Shown: piece after piece, positions 50,711-58,746 of the stretch | Layout: each line of letters begins with the position of its first letter | How positions within the stretch are numbered: position 1 is the stretch's first letter | The notes under the pieces: generated by a model | Database searches by the model: none | Told to the model about the DNA's origin: nothing | The model's input: the letters and a program-made list of their open reading frames with translations, nothing else | Source: Acidimicrobiales bacterium | GTDB taxonomy: Bacteria; Actinomycetota; Acidimicrobiia; Acidimicrobiales; UBA8190 | Length of the DNA: 64,000 nt | Direction: 5' to 3' | Assembly (NCBI GenBank): GCA_035531755.1 | Contig: DATKSK010000055.1 | Coordinates: forward strand, 27,601 to 91,600 | Position numbers and translations under genes: made by a program

Positions 50711-52501
50711 GTGGGCACGGACCACGCGACCGCCGCCGCGGGCATGCCGCTGCTGCTCCCCCGTCCCCGCTCGTTCGAGGCGGCACCGGGCGCTCCCCGG
50801 GTCCCCGACCGCGTCCCTGTGGAGTCGCTCGACGCCGGGTTGCCCGCCCAGGGCTACCGGCTCGAGGTCGACGGGCGGGCCGTGCGGGTCGTCGGTGCCG
50901 ACGACGCCGGTCTGCGCCACGGGCGGGCCACGCTGGCGCAGCTTCGCCACCGGGCCAACGCACCGGGGGGACGGCCCGACGGGGCCCTCCCGGCGTGCCG
51001 CATCGTCGACTGGCCCGACTTCGCCGTGCGCGGCGTCATGCTGGACGTGTCGCGTGACCGCGTGCCGACCCTCGACACGGTGACCGCCCTCGTCGACCGG
51101 CTGGCCGGGTGGAAGGTCAACCAGCTCCAGCTGTACATGGAGCACACCTTCGCCTACGCGGGCCACGAGGAGGTGTGGCGCCGCGCCGACCCGTTCACCG
51201 CCGACGACCTGCACACGCTCGATGCCCACTGCCGATGGCGCGGCGTCGAGCTGGTGGCCAACCAGAACACCCTCGGCCACTTCGAGCGGTGGCTCCGGCT
51301 CGACCGCTACCGCCCCCTCGCCATCGCGCCCGACGGGTTCGACTGGGTGTTCGGGATCCGCCGCCCGCCCCTCACCCTCGACCCCGCCAAACCCGCCGCG
51401 TTCGCGCTGGTCGCCGACCTGCTGACCCAGCTCGTGCCGCAGCTGGCGAGCACGACGGTGCACGTCGGCCTGGACGAGCCCTGGGAGCTCGGTGCCGACC
51501 GCCACCGGGAATGGGCGTCGTGGCTGCGGGCCCTGCGCGCCCTGCCGGTCCTCGCCGGGCGCGAGCTGCTCGTGTGGGGCGACGTGCTGGCGTCGCACCC
51601 CGACCTCCTCGCCGAGCTCCCCCCGGGCGTGACGGTGTGTGAATGGGGGTACGAGGACAACCACCCCTTCGAGGAGCGCACGGCGCGCCTGGCCGCCGCC
51701 GGCGTGCCCTTCTGGGTGTGCCCGGGCACCTCCGGCTGGACCTCGATCGCCGGGCGCGTGGACAACATGATGGGGAACGTCAGGGCCGCCGCCGCCGCCG
51801 GCGCCGCCCACGGCGCCCGGGGGCTGCTCACCACCGACTGGGGCGACATGGGCCACCACCAGCAGCCGCCCGTCGGGGACCCGGGCTACGCCGCGGCGGC
51901 CGCCCTCGGGTGGTGCGTCGACGCCCACGCCGGGCTCGGCCCCGACGACCTGGCCACGCTCCTCGACGCCCACTGCTACGACGACCCCGCGGGCGAGACC
52001 GGGCGCGCGGTGGTGACCCTGGGCCGGGTGTGCCGCATGGTCGTGCCGCGGCCCCCGAACATGTCGGCGCTGGCGCTGCACCTGCTGCTGCCCCAGTGGA
52101 CGGTCGGCAAAGCCCTGACGGCAGGGCTCACCACCGCGGATCTCCAGGCCGTGGAGTCCGTGCTCGACGACACCGTCGCCCGGCTCGGCCGGGCCCGGCC
52201 GGACCGTCCCGACGGGGACCTCGTGACCCGGGAGCTCGGCGCCACGGTGGCGCTGCTGCGCCTGTCGTGCCACGACGCCGGGATGCGGCTGGGCGGCGAC
52301 GGGGCCCTCGGCTCCCTGGGCACCGAGCAACGCCGGGCGCTGGCCGACGAGCTCACGGCGTATGTCGACGTCCACCGCGGGCTCTGGCTCGAGCGCTTCC
52401 GGCCCGGCGGGCTGGCCGACAGCACGGCGTGGTTCGAGCACCTGCTCGCCTGCTACCGCGACGGCACGACCGAGCAGGCGTGGTTCGGGCCGTTCGGCTA
52501 G
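50711..52501 (+). CDS. Family 20-like glycoside hydrolase (beta-hexosaminidase-like)
   Basis: A 596-residue cytoplasmic-looking enzyme. FAVRGVMLDVSRDRVPTLDTV and LVDRLAGWKVNQLQLYMEHTFAY open a TIM barrel, and HVGLDEPWEL carries the Asp255-Glu256 pair that GH20 enzymes use for substrate-assisted catalysis. CRWRGVELVANQNTLGHFERW and WGDMGHHQQPP are further conserved-looking stretches. No signal peptide, unusual for a cell-wall enzyme, so it may recycle amino-sugars inside the cell with the preceding nucleotidyltransferase. GTG 50711 is used; ATG 50744 is possible. Confidence 0.82.
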   Translation: MGTDHATAAAGMPLLLPRPRSFEAAPGAPRVPDRVPVESLDAGLPAQGYRLEVDGRAVRVVGADDAGLRHGRATLAQLRHRANAPGGRPDGALPACRIVDWPDFAVRGVMLDVSRDRVPTLDTVTALVDRLAGWKVNQLQLYMEHTFAYAGHEEVWRRADPFTADDLHTLDAHCRWRGVELVANQNTLGHFERWLRLDRYRPLAIAPDGFDWVFGIRRPPLTLDPAKPAAFALVADLLTQLVPQLASTTVHVGLDEPWELGADRHREWASWLRALRALPVLAGRELLVWGDVLASHPDLLAELPPGVTVCEWGYEDNHPFEERTARLAAAGVPFWVCPGTSGWTSIAGRVDNMMGNVRAAAAAGAAHGARGLLTTDWGDMGHHQQPPVGDPGYAAAAALGWCVDAHAGLGPDDLATLLDAHCYDDPAGETGRAVVTLGRVCRMVVPRPPNMSALALHLLLPQWTVGKALTAGLTTADLQAVESVLDDTVARLGRARPDRPDGDLVTRELGATVALLRLSCHDAGMRLGGDGALGSLGTEQRRALADELTAYVDVHRGLWLERFRPGGLADSTAWFEHLLACYRDGTTEQAWFGPFG

Positions 52502-52579
52502 CACCTCGGGCCCGGAGGTAGGCGAGGCGCCACCGGTAGGCTGGGGTGCGGCAGCCCGACCGAGGAGCGCCCGCCGCCC

Positions 52580-53506
52580 ATGGACCGCGCCACGAGCCGA
52601 ACACGACGCCTGGGGATCGCGCTCGGCCTCAACGTGGTGCTGGCCGCCGCGCAGATCGCCGGGGGCCTGGTGGCGCACTCCGTCGGTCTGCTCTCCGACG
52701 CCGGGCACAACGTGACCGACGTGGCGGGCGTGGCGGTGTCGCTCGTCGCCGTCCGGTGGGCCCTGCGGCCACCGAGCCCGGAGCGCTCGTTCGGCTACCA
52801 CCGTGGCCCCATCCTGGCGGCGCTGGCCAACGCGGCGGTGATCGCCGTGGTGACCGCCGCCATCGTGGCGCAGAGCATCGTGCGGCTCGTGCATCCCCAC
52901 GCCGTGCACGGTGGGCTCGTCGTCGTGGTGGCCGCCTTCGCCTTCGTGGTGAACGGGCTGGCCGCGTTGATGCTGCACGACCGCACCGGTGACCTCAACA
53001 TGCGCTCGGCCGCCCTGCACATGGCCGGCGACGCGTTGGGATCGCTGGCCGTCCTCGGCGCCGGTGCCGTGCTCGTCCTCGACGCGTCGGCGGTATGGGT
53101 CGACCCCGCGGCGTCCCTCGTGGTGGCGGTCGTGATCGTGGCCGAGGCCGTCAGGCTCCTCCGGGCGAGCGTGGAGGTGCTGCTCGAGTCGGCGCCCGCC
53201 GACGTCGACCTGCGGGAGCTCACGGCCACCATGGGCGGGGTCCCGGGAGTCGCCGAGGTGCACGATCTCCACGTGTGGAGCCTGTCGAGCGAGGTGCGCG
53301 CCCTGTCCGCGCATCTCGTGCTGTCCGGGCACCCGACGCTCGAGGAGGCGCAGGTCGTCGGGGAGCGCGTCAAGGCGGCCATCGGCGTCCCCTTCACCAT
53401 CGCCCACAGCACGCTCGAGCTCGAGTGCGAGCGGTGCACCGACGTGGAGATCGACCCCTGCCTGATGGACGGCGTGGTCGAGACCAGGGGCGCCCCGTCC
53501 GCGTGA
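52580..53506 (+). CDS. Cation diffusion facilitator (CDF) metal exporter
   Basis: A 308-residue membrane protein that exports Zn2+ or a related ion against protons. Six helices; SVGLLSDAGHNVTDVAGVAVSL in helix 2 and LHMAGDALGSLAVLGA in helix 5 supply the tetrahedral site (Asp, His, His, Asp), and RSFGYHRGPILAALANA follows. The C-terminal cytoplasmic domain has PGVAEVHDLHVWSLSSEV. His-rich loop is absent. Its stop overlaps the acylphosphatase start (GTGA). Confidence 0.93.
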   Translation: MDRATSRTRRLGIALGLNVVLAAAQIAGGLVAHSVGLLSDAGHNVTDVAGVAVSLVAVRWALRPPSPERSFGYHRGPILAALANAAVIAVVTAAIVAQSIVRLVHPHAVHGGLVVVVAAFAFVVNGLAALMLHDRTGDLNMRSAALHMAGDALGSLAVLGAGAVLVLDASAVWVDPAASLVVAVVIVAEAVRLLRASVEVLLESAPADVDLRELTATMGGVPGVAEVHDLHVWSLSSEVRALSAHLVLSGHPTLEEAQVVGERVKAAIGVPFTIAHSTLELECERCTDVEIDPCLMDGVVETRGAPSA

Positions 53507-53796
53507 CGGACGGCGGCCCAGCCCCCGGCGCGGTGCGGCGCCGGGTCGTCGTGCGCGGGCGCGTCCAGGGTGTGGGCTTCCGGGCGTCGTGTGCCCGGCG
53601 AGCCACGGACGTCGGGGTGGGTGGCTGGGTGCGCAACACGTCGGCCGGGGAGGTCGAGGCGGTCTTCGAGGGCCCGTCGCCGTCGGTCGACGCGCTGGTG
53701 GCGTGGTGCCGGCAGGGACCGCCCATGGCGCACGTCGGTGGGGTGGCGGTCGTCGACGAGCGACCGGCGGGCGAGACGCGATTCACGATCCGGTAG
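53503..53796 (+). CDS. Acylphosphatase
   Basis: Hydrolyses acyl phosphates such as acetyl- or carbamoyl-phosphate. The 97-residue protein has the substrate-binding Arg in GRVQGVGFRASC and catalytic Asn in GGWVRNTSAGEVEAVFEG; both match the family. A short Arg-rich N-terminal lead precedes. The GTG start overlaps the CDF stop, suggesting co-translation; no functional link to metal export is known to me. Confidence 0.93.
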   Translation: MTDGGPAPGAVRRRVVVRGRVQGVGFRASCARRATDVGVGGWVRNTSAGEVEAVFEGPSPSVDALVAWCRQGPPMAHVGGVAVVDERPAGETRFTIR

Positions 53797-54333
53797 CGGT
53801 GCGCCGCACCAGAGCCCGGACGCGGCAGGACCCCGAGTAGCCGGATCGGCCGAAGCCGCCCGAACTCCTCGGGGCCGTGCCATCGGCGGAGGGCTCGCCC
53901 CTCCCCAGGGTCGGACGACCCCCGGTCAGGGCGTGGGCACCGGTCGATCCCAGGGAACCTCACGGTGCTTCACCATCTGCCTCACCGGCGAACTCGTCGC
54001 CCTCCGTCTCTCCGGTGATCCCGCCTTGCGGCGCTCTCTCCGGTCCCCGGTGGGTCGTTGTTCATCCGGCTGAGTCACACTCTGCGCCCGCCGCCAACGA
54101 AGGTCAAGGGGGCGACGCGAAATCCCGATGTTCTCCAGAGAATTCGTCGGTCTTTCCCCAATTGTGGTGAGGCTGTCCCCAGTGGGAACCCGCTCCTCCC
54201 CAGGTCTTCCCCAGCGTGCCGCGACCACGGGCGCGCGCCGTGAACGGGCGCGCGCCCGTGGACGCGCCGCCGTGCACCCGCGCCGAGAACCCCCGCCCCG
54301 GCACGCGACGGCGCCGTGGCCGATACTGGTGAC
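53797..54333. other. Intergenic region before the cupin gene
   Basis: About 540 bp without a gene, lower in GC in its middle. Four CCCCA words are scattered at 54150-54215, some with weak resemblance to DnaA boxes, but no clear repeat structure. Weak open frames here lack codon bias. The cupin -10 box lies at its right end. Confidence 0.5.
54322..54327 (+). promoter_or_regulatory. -10 box of leaderless cupin promoter
   Basis: GATACT ends 6 nt before the ATG at 54334. The open frame extends to a GTG at 54316, inside this promoter, so the ATG is preferred. Confidence 0.45.
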
Positions 54334-55320
54334 ATGCGCACGCCCGCAGCGACGACCCGTACCCCGACGGCCGGCGCGTTCGGCGTCGGGCCCGCCATCG
54401 AGGACTGGACCGGCGACGCGCGTTTCCACGAGTACAGCGCGGCCGTCGACCCCATCGGGTCGGGCCTCACGAGCCGGGTCCCGCTGCAGCGGTTCCCGGC
54501 GCACCGGCACCAGGGCGGCCACACGCGTGTGGTCACGCTCGACCTCTCCGACGTGCTCGCCACGCCGTATCCGGCGACGGGGCCGTCGCTGCTCGCCCGG
54601 TTCCTGTGCATCGACGAGGGCGACCACATCGACCTGTCCGCCAACGCCACCAGCAACCTCGCCTACTGCCTGTCCGGCCGCGGGCACTCCGAGGTGGAGG
54701 GCCCTGCCGGCGTCGGAACGGTGGCGTGGCGCGCCGGCGACGTGCTCACCCTCCCGGGTCGGTCCCGGGCCCGACACCTCGCCGAGGAGCGCGCCGTGCT
54801 CTACCACGTCGACGACTCGCCGCTCCTCGCCTATCTCGGCGTCGAAGCGGCCGAGGCGCGCTTCGCCCCGACGCGCTTCGACGGCGCGCGCGCCCGGGCG
54901 CTGCTCGCCGAGGTGGCGGCGGCCCCCGATGCCGCCACGCGCAACCGGATCGCCGTGCTGCTCGGCAACGCCCGCAACGACCGGACGCTCACCGCCACCC
55001 ACACACTGTGGGCGATGCTGGGCGTGCTCCCGTCGGGGCAGGTGCAGCGCGCGCACCGGCACCAGAGCATCGCCCTCGACCTCATCGTGGACTGCCGGCC
55101 GGGGTGCTACACGCTGGTCGGCGAGGAGATCGGACCGGGCGGCGACATCGTGGACCCCTCCCGCGTGGACTGGGAGCCCGGCGGGGCGTTCGTGACCCCA
55201 CCGGGGATGTGGCACAGCCACCACAACGAGTCGGGCGCCCCGGCACACCTGCTGCCGGTGCAGGACGCGGGGCTGCACACCTACCTGCGCACCCTCGACA
55301 TCCGCTTCACGCGCCCCTGA
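54334..55320 (+). CDS. Bicupin-like protein
   Basis: A 328-residue beta-barrel protein with two cupin-like halves. The first contains QRFPAHRHQGGHTRVV and GRGHSEVEG; the second contains QRAHRHQSIALDLIVD and PPGMWHSHHNESGAPAHLLPVQDAG. The His clusters may bind a metal as in dioxygenases such as gentisate 1,2-dioxygenase; the reaction is unknown. It is a single gene ending in a hairpin terminator and converging with the SRPBCC gene. Confidence 0.78.
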   Translation: MRTPAATTRTPTAGAFGVGPAIEDWTGDARFHEYSAAVDPIGSGLTSRVPLQRFPAHRHQGGHTRVVTLDLSDVLATPYPATGPSLLARFLCIDEGDHIDLSANATSNLAYCLSGRGHSEVEGPAGVGTVAWRAGDVLTLPGRSRARHLAEERAVLYHVDDSPLLAYLGVEAAEARFAPTRFDGARARALLAEVAAAPDAATRNRIAVLLGNARNDRTLTATHTLWAMLGVLPSGQVQRAHRHQSIALDLIVDCRPGCYTLVGEEIGPGGDIVDPSRVDWEPGGAFVTPPGMWHSHHNESGAPAHLLPVQDAGLHTYLRTLDIRFTRP

Positions 55321-55327
55321 GGTTCGA

Positions 55328-55347
55328 CCGGGCCCCGACGGGCCCGG
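55328..55347. terminator. Hairpin terminator after the cupin gene
   Basis: A perfect 8-bp stem, CCGGGCCC and GGGCCCGG, with a CGAC loop, 7 bp after the cupin stop. It separates convergent genes. Confidence 0.65.
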
Positions 55348-55384
55348 GGCGCGGGGCGCGGGCGATCGGCTCGCCTCACGCTGC

Positions 55385-55861
55385 TCAGGCGGCGTCGCCC
55401 TGGTCGGGCCCCCGGCCGCGCTCCCCCGCTTCGAGGAGCCGGGCGATCTCCGACACCTCGCGCGCCACCGAACGGGCGAACCACGCCCCCGCCACCCGAT
55501 CGTGGAGCCAGCCCAAGGGCCCGTGCCCGATGTCGAGCTCCTCGACGTGACGCACGCGCGTCCCCCCGCCCACGGCGTCGATCTCGAACCAGGCGTGCAG
55601 GGCCCGGGGCACGCCGTGCTCGAGGGTGACGTCGATGGAGGTCGGCCGGCTCCACCGGTAGCGGGTCACCACCGATCCGCGGAAGCGACCCAGGAAGGTG
55701 CCGTCCTCCCGGGCGAGCATCCCCCCGGGGATGTCGGCGAGCTTCGTGACCCACACGATCTTGGTGTCCGCCTTCGTGTACTGGGCGGGGTCGAGCACGA
55801 AGTCGAACACCTCGTCGGGGGTTACCCCCCGCACGACGGCCGTTCCCTCGCCACGGATCAC
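55385..55861 (-). CDS. SRPBCC/START-fold ligand-binding protein
   Basis: A 158-residue helix-grip protein. GEGTAVVRGVTPDEVFDFVLDPAQYTKADTKI is the N-terminal strand-helix-strand, and HEVEELDIG-like RHVEELDIGHGPLGWLHDRVAGAWFARSVAREVSEIARLLE is the long C-terminal helix that closes the pocket. Such proteins bind hydrophobic ligands (polyketide cyclases, Coq10 types). GTG start with GGAGG 9 nt upstream. A short acidic tail follows the helix. Confidence 0.83.
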   Translation of the reverse strand: MIRGEGTAVVRGVTPDEVFDFVLDPAQYTKADTKIVWVTKLADIPGGMLAREDGTFLGRFRGSVVTRYRWSRPTSIDVTLEHGVPRALHAWFEIDAVGGGTRVRHVEELDIGHGPLGWLHDRVAGAWFARSVAREVSEIARLLEAGERGRGPDQGDAA

Positions 55862-56133
55862 GCCCGGCCACCTCCGAGGTGCTGCCGACGGCCCGGCCGC
55901 CGGTCCCGGCCGACACTAGCCACACGCCGCGGTCCCGGCCGGGCTGCCGGTCCGGCCGATGCCCGACCCGTGCGGCCGATCTGGACTGCGCCGTACCAGT
56001 TGGGCAAGTGTTGGGACGCGCGAGGGCGCAGGGTGAGGCTCGTTTGTCACCGTTGCCCTCGACAAGGGAGTGGCGGTCCCCCGCCGGGCCCGCAAGGACC
56101 GGGCGGCGGACGGCTGGCGAGGGGGGACGGCTG

Positions 56134-56235
56134 ATGGGGCACCAGTGCCGCGACTACTGCTTCCGCTGCGATTTTCTCCGGTTCCTCCGGGCCGCGCTGG
56201 TCAACACCGCCCCGAAGCCGCCGTCACCGGCCTGA
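56134..56235 (+). CDS. Possible 33-residue Cys-containing microprotein
   Basis: ATG with a GGGGGGA run 5 nt upstream opens a 33-residue frame, MGHQCRDYCFRCDFLRF at the start, with Cys5, Cys9 and Cys12. The last codons merge into the tandem repeat. The good ribosome-binding site and the Cys spacing make it plausible; its short length and lack of a known family keep it doubtful. Confidence 0.35.
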   Translation: MGHQCRDYCFRCDFLRFLRAALVNTAPKPPSPA

Positions 56236-56275
56236 CCTCGGCCTGACCTCGTCCTGACCTCGTCAGGTGACGAGG
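56231..56275. repeat. 11-bp tandem repeat and hairpin
   Basis: CCTGACCTCG occurs three times with an 11-bp period (56231, 56242, 56253), followed by CCTCGTCA-GG-TGACGAGG, a perfect 8-bp inverted repeat at 56258-56275. It may terminate transcription from the left. Confidence 0.75.
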
Positions 56276-56328
56276 TGCTCGGCGAGGAACGCCGACGACG
56301 GGGGCTCCTGGGCCGAGATGGCGGCCTT

Positions 56329-56403
56329 TCCTCGGGCCTGTCCTCGGGCCTGTCCTCGGGCCTGTCCTCGGACATCCCGGGATGATCCCGGGATGATCCC
56401 GGG
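56329..56403. repeat. 12-bp tandem repeat and overlapping palindromes
   Basis: TCCTCGGGCCTG occurs three times plus a partial fourth copy (56329-56371). Immediately after, CCCGGGAT-G-ATCCCGGG is repeated so that two palindromes overlap (56376-56403). Slippage is likely; a DNA-binding role is possible. Confidence 0.78.
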
Positions 56404-56582
56404 CCGTCCGAGGTCCCTCGGGACCAAAGTCCCAATCTCGCCCGCAGGCCGCTGTTGGGTTGTCCGGCGGCGTGCCGGGGTCGATGGCTTCGATGGAGCA
56501 GTCGGTCCGAGCACCCGCGCCGGGCGGCGCCACGGGGATCGGCCGACGCCCCGACGGTCGCGCAACGACGAGGAGGGCAGCG

Positions 56583-56810
56583 ATGGCCTTCACCAACAAG
56601 ACGTGCGAAGAGTCCGGTGTCTGGACCGGGCACTGCGGGCACGGCGAGATCACGGTCAAGCAGGGCGAGCGGTTCCCGGAGTGCCCGGGGTGCCGGCGCG
56701 GCATCGACTGGCATCTCGTCGCGCCGAGCCAGGAGCCCCGTCGCCGCGACCCGCGACGCGACGGGGCCGACTGGGCCGACGAGGGATGGTGGCCCGGGAA
56801 GACCGCCTGA
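56583..56810 (+). CDS. Small YjzC-like zinc-ribbon protein
   Basis: A 75-residue protein. CEESGVWTGHCGHGEITVKQGERFPECPGCRRGIDWHLV carries four Cys (8, 18, 34, 37) and two His, and matches a small domain I know from YjzC-like proteins, where SG-W, KGERFP-C and a final W-LV recur. The last 25 residues are charged and Trp-rich. Function unknown. GAGGAGGG lies 5 nt before the ATG. It precedes the PilB-like gene by 72 bp and may share its transcript. Confidence 0.78.
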   Translation: MAFTNKTCEESGVWTGHCGHGEITVKQGERFPECPGCRRGIDWHLVAPSQEPRRRDPRRDGADWADEGWWPGKTA

Positions 56811-56882
56811 CCACAGGACCGGGTCACACCGCACCGGGCGCACCGGGCCCGGCACGCACCATCGACGAGGAGGAGGGTCACC

Positions 56883-58664
56883 GTGACCCGCACCAAGAGC
56901 ACCAGGGTCCACCGCACCGCCGACGACACCATCAGCGACGACGACTGGTCATCGGCCCCGCGCCGGGTCCGGCTCGGGGACTGGCTGGTCAGCCACGGCC
57001 TCATCACGGCGTCCGACGTCGACTCGGCCCTCGCCGAGCAGCGCCTCACGGGTGACTCTCTGGGCCACCTCCTCATCGCCCGGGGCGTGATCGACGAGGA
57101 GGAGCTCAGCCGTGCCCTCGCCGGTGTGTTCGGCCTTCGCTACCGTGACCTCGCCGAATCGCCCCCCGACCCCGACGCCGTGGGCCGGCTCCCGGCCGCC
57201 TTCTGCCGCCGCCGCGGCGTCCTGCCCGTCGGGTTCGAGGGTGACCAACTCCTGGTGGCGATCAGCGACCCCACCGACGTGCTCACCCTCGACGACGCCC
57301 AGGTGGTGGCGGGCTGCGGGGTCGACGCCGTGATCGTCGCCGCAGCCCAGCTCCGGTTGGCGCTCGGCCGGGCCTTCCCGGCCACCTCGTCGCCCTCGGC
57401 CACCTCGTCGCCCTCGGCCAGGTCGTCGCCCTCGGCCAGGTCGCCGAGCACCGCCTCGGCGCCCTCTCTCATCGACGCCGACTTCACCGAACGACTGGTC
57501 GCCGACTTCGTGGACCGCCTCCTGACGCGCGCCGTGGCGCAGCGGGCGTCCGACATCCACCTCGAGCCCAACGGCGACGCCGTGCGGGTGCGCATGCGCG
57601 TCGACGGCGTCCTCCACGATGCCACCGACCTGGCACCCTCGGTGCCGACCGGCACGGTCAACCGGCTGAAGATCCTGGCGGGGTTGGACATCGCCGAGCA
57701 CCGTCGCCCCCAGGACGGTCGCATGTCCTTCGTCACGGCCGGGCGATCCGTCGACGCCCGCATCGCCACACTGCCGACGGTCCACGGCGAAGCGCTGACC
57801 CTGCGCATCCTCGACCGCGACCAGGGACTGCTGGACATCGACCGCCTCGGGTTCGACCCCGACGCGCTCGGGCGCCTGCGCGCCTCGTTCGGGCTGCCGT
57901 GGGGCCTGATCCTCGCCGTGGGGCCGACCGGGTGCGGGAAGTCGACGACCATCTACTCGATCCTGAGCGAGATCAACGACCCCTGCCGCAACATCGTCAC
58001 CGTCGAGGATCCGGTGGAGTACGACATCGCGGGCATCAAGCAGACCCAGGTCCACAACCGCATCGGCTACACCTTCGCCGCGGGGCTGCGCTCGATCCTG
58101 CGCGCCGACCCCGACGTCATCGTGATCGGCGAGATCAGGGACACCGAGACGGCCCACACCGCCGCCGAGGCCGCCCTGACCGGCCACCTGGTCCTCTCCA
58201 CGCTCCACGCCAACGACGCGTCGACGGCGACGGCGCGCCTTCTGGAGATGGACATCGAGCCCTACCTGGTCGCCTCCTCGCTCACCTGCGTTGTCGCCCA
58301 GCGGCTCGTCCGGCGCCTGTGCCCGCACTGCCGGATCCGCTACGAGCCCGGGGAGGACGAGTTGTTGGCCATCACCTCCCTCACCCCAGACGGCGCATCG
58401 GACGGCTTCCGGGAGGGGCTCACCCTCTTCGGGCCGGGCGCGTGCAGTCGCTGCGCCCAGACCGGGTACCACGGCCGGGTCGCCGTGTACGAGGTGATGC
58501 CGATCTCGGCGAGCATCCGTGCGCTCATCCTGGCGCGCGGATCGGCCGCGGACATCGAGGCGGCGGCCGTGGCCGACGGCATGCAGCACCTGCGCGAGAA
58601 CGGCGTGGCCAAGGTCCTGGCGGGCACCACGAGCTTCGTCGAGCTCGCCCGGTGCATCGTGTGA
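56883..58664 (+). CDS. GspE/PilB-family secretion or type IV pilus ATPase
   Basis: A 593-residue assembly ATPase. Residues 30-155 are a MshEN/PilB N-domain (LGDWLVSHGLITASDVDSALAEQ); a Ser/Pro/Ala repeat linker spans 160-200. The ATPase has RASDIHLEP, Walker A GPTGCGKST (K353), Asp box VTVEDPVEYDI, Walker B VIVIGEIRDTET and the His box. CPHC and CSRC near the C-terminus form the zinc tetracysteine site of PilB/GspE. All catalytic parts are intact, but no PilC, PilT, pilin or GspF gene lies in the window, so it is an orphan here. GTG start with GAGGAGGAGG upstream. Confidence 0.92.
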   Translation: MTRTKSTRVHRTADDTISDDDWSSAPRRVRLGDWLVSHGLITASDVDSALAEQRLTGDSLGHLLIARGVIDEEELSRALAGVFGLRYRDLAESPPDPDAVGRLPAAFCRRRGVLPVGFEGDQLLVAISDPTDVLTLDDAQVVAGCGVDAVIVAAAQLRLALGRAFPATSSPSATSSPSARSSPSARSPSTASAPSLIDADFTERLVADFVDRLLTRAVAQRASDIHLEPNGDAVRVRMRVDGVLHDATDLAPSVPTGTVNRLKILAGLDIAEHRRPQDGRMSFVTAGRSVDARIATLPTVHGEALTLRILDRDQGLLDIDRLGFDPDALGRLRASFGLPWGLILAVGPTGCGKSTTIYSILSEINDPCRNIVTVEDPVEYDIAGIKQTQVHNRIGYTFAAGLRSILRADPDVIVIGEIRDTETAHTAAEAALTGHLVLSTLHANDASTATARLLEMDIEPYLVASSLTCVVAQRLVRRLCPHCRIRYEPGEDELLAITSLTPDGASDGFREGLTLFGPGACSRCAQTGYHGRVAVYEVMPISASIRALILARGSAADIEAAAVADGMQHLRENGVAKVLAGTTSFVELARCIV

Positions 58665-58746
58665 GCCCGACGGCGCCCGCTGCGGGGCCGGTGGGCCGCC
58701 AGGCGTGTGGCTGACACTCCGGACACCGCCGGTTGTGGACCGGGCC

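Larger units (their letters stand above)
55862..56582. other. Gene-poor region with tandem repeats
   Basis: About 720 bp with at most one tiny gene (56134). It holds 11-bp tandem repeats and a hairpin near 56231-56275, a 12-bp repeat at 56329-56371 and a CCCGGGATGATCCCGGG palindrome pair at 56376-56403. Open frames through it on both strands are repeat-driven. The ribosome-binding site of the 56583 gene lies at its end. Confidence 0.55.

Noticed and set aside
54150..54215. Cluster of CCCCA words resembling degenerate DnaA boxes
   Set aside because: None matches the 9-bp consensus and spacing is irregular; no dnaA or dnaN gene is nearby.
56329..56403. CRISPR-like array
   Set aside because: Repeats are 11-12 bp in direct contact without spacers, and no cas gene is present.
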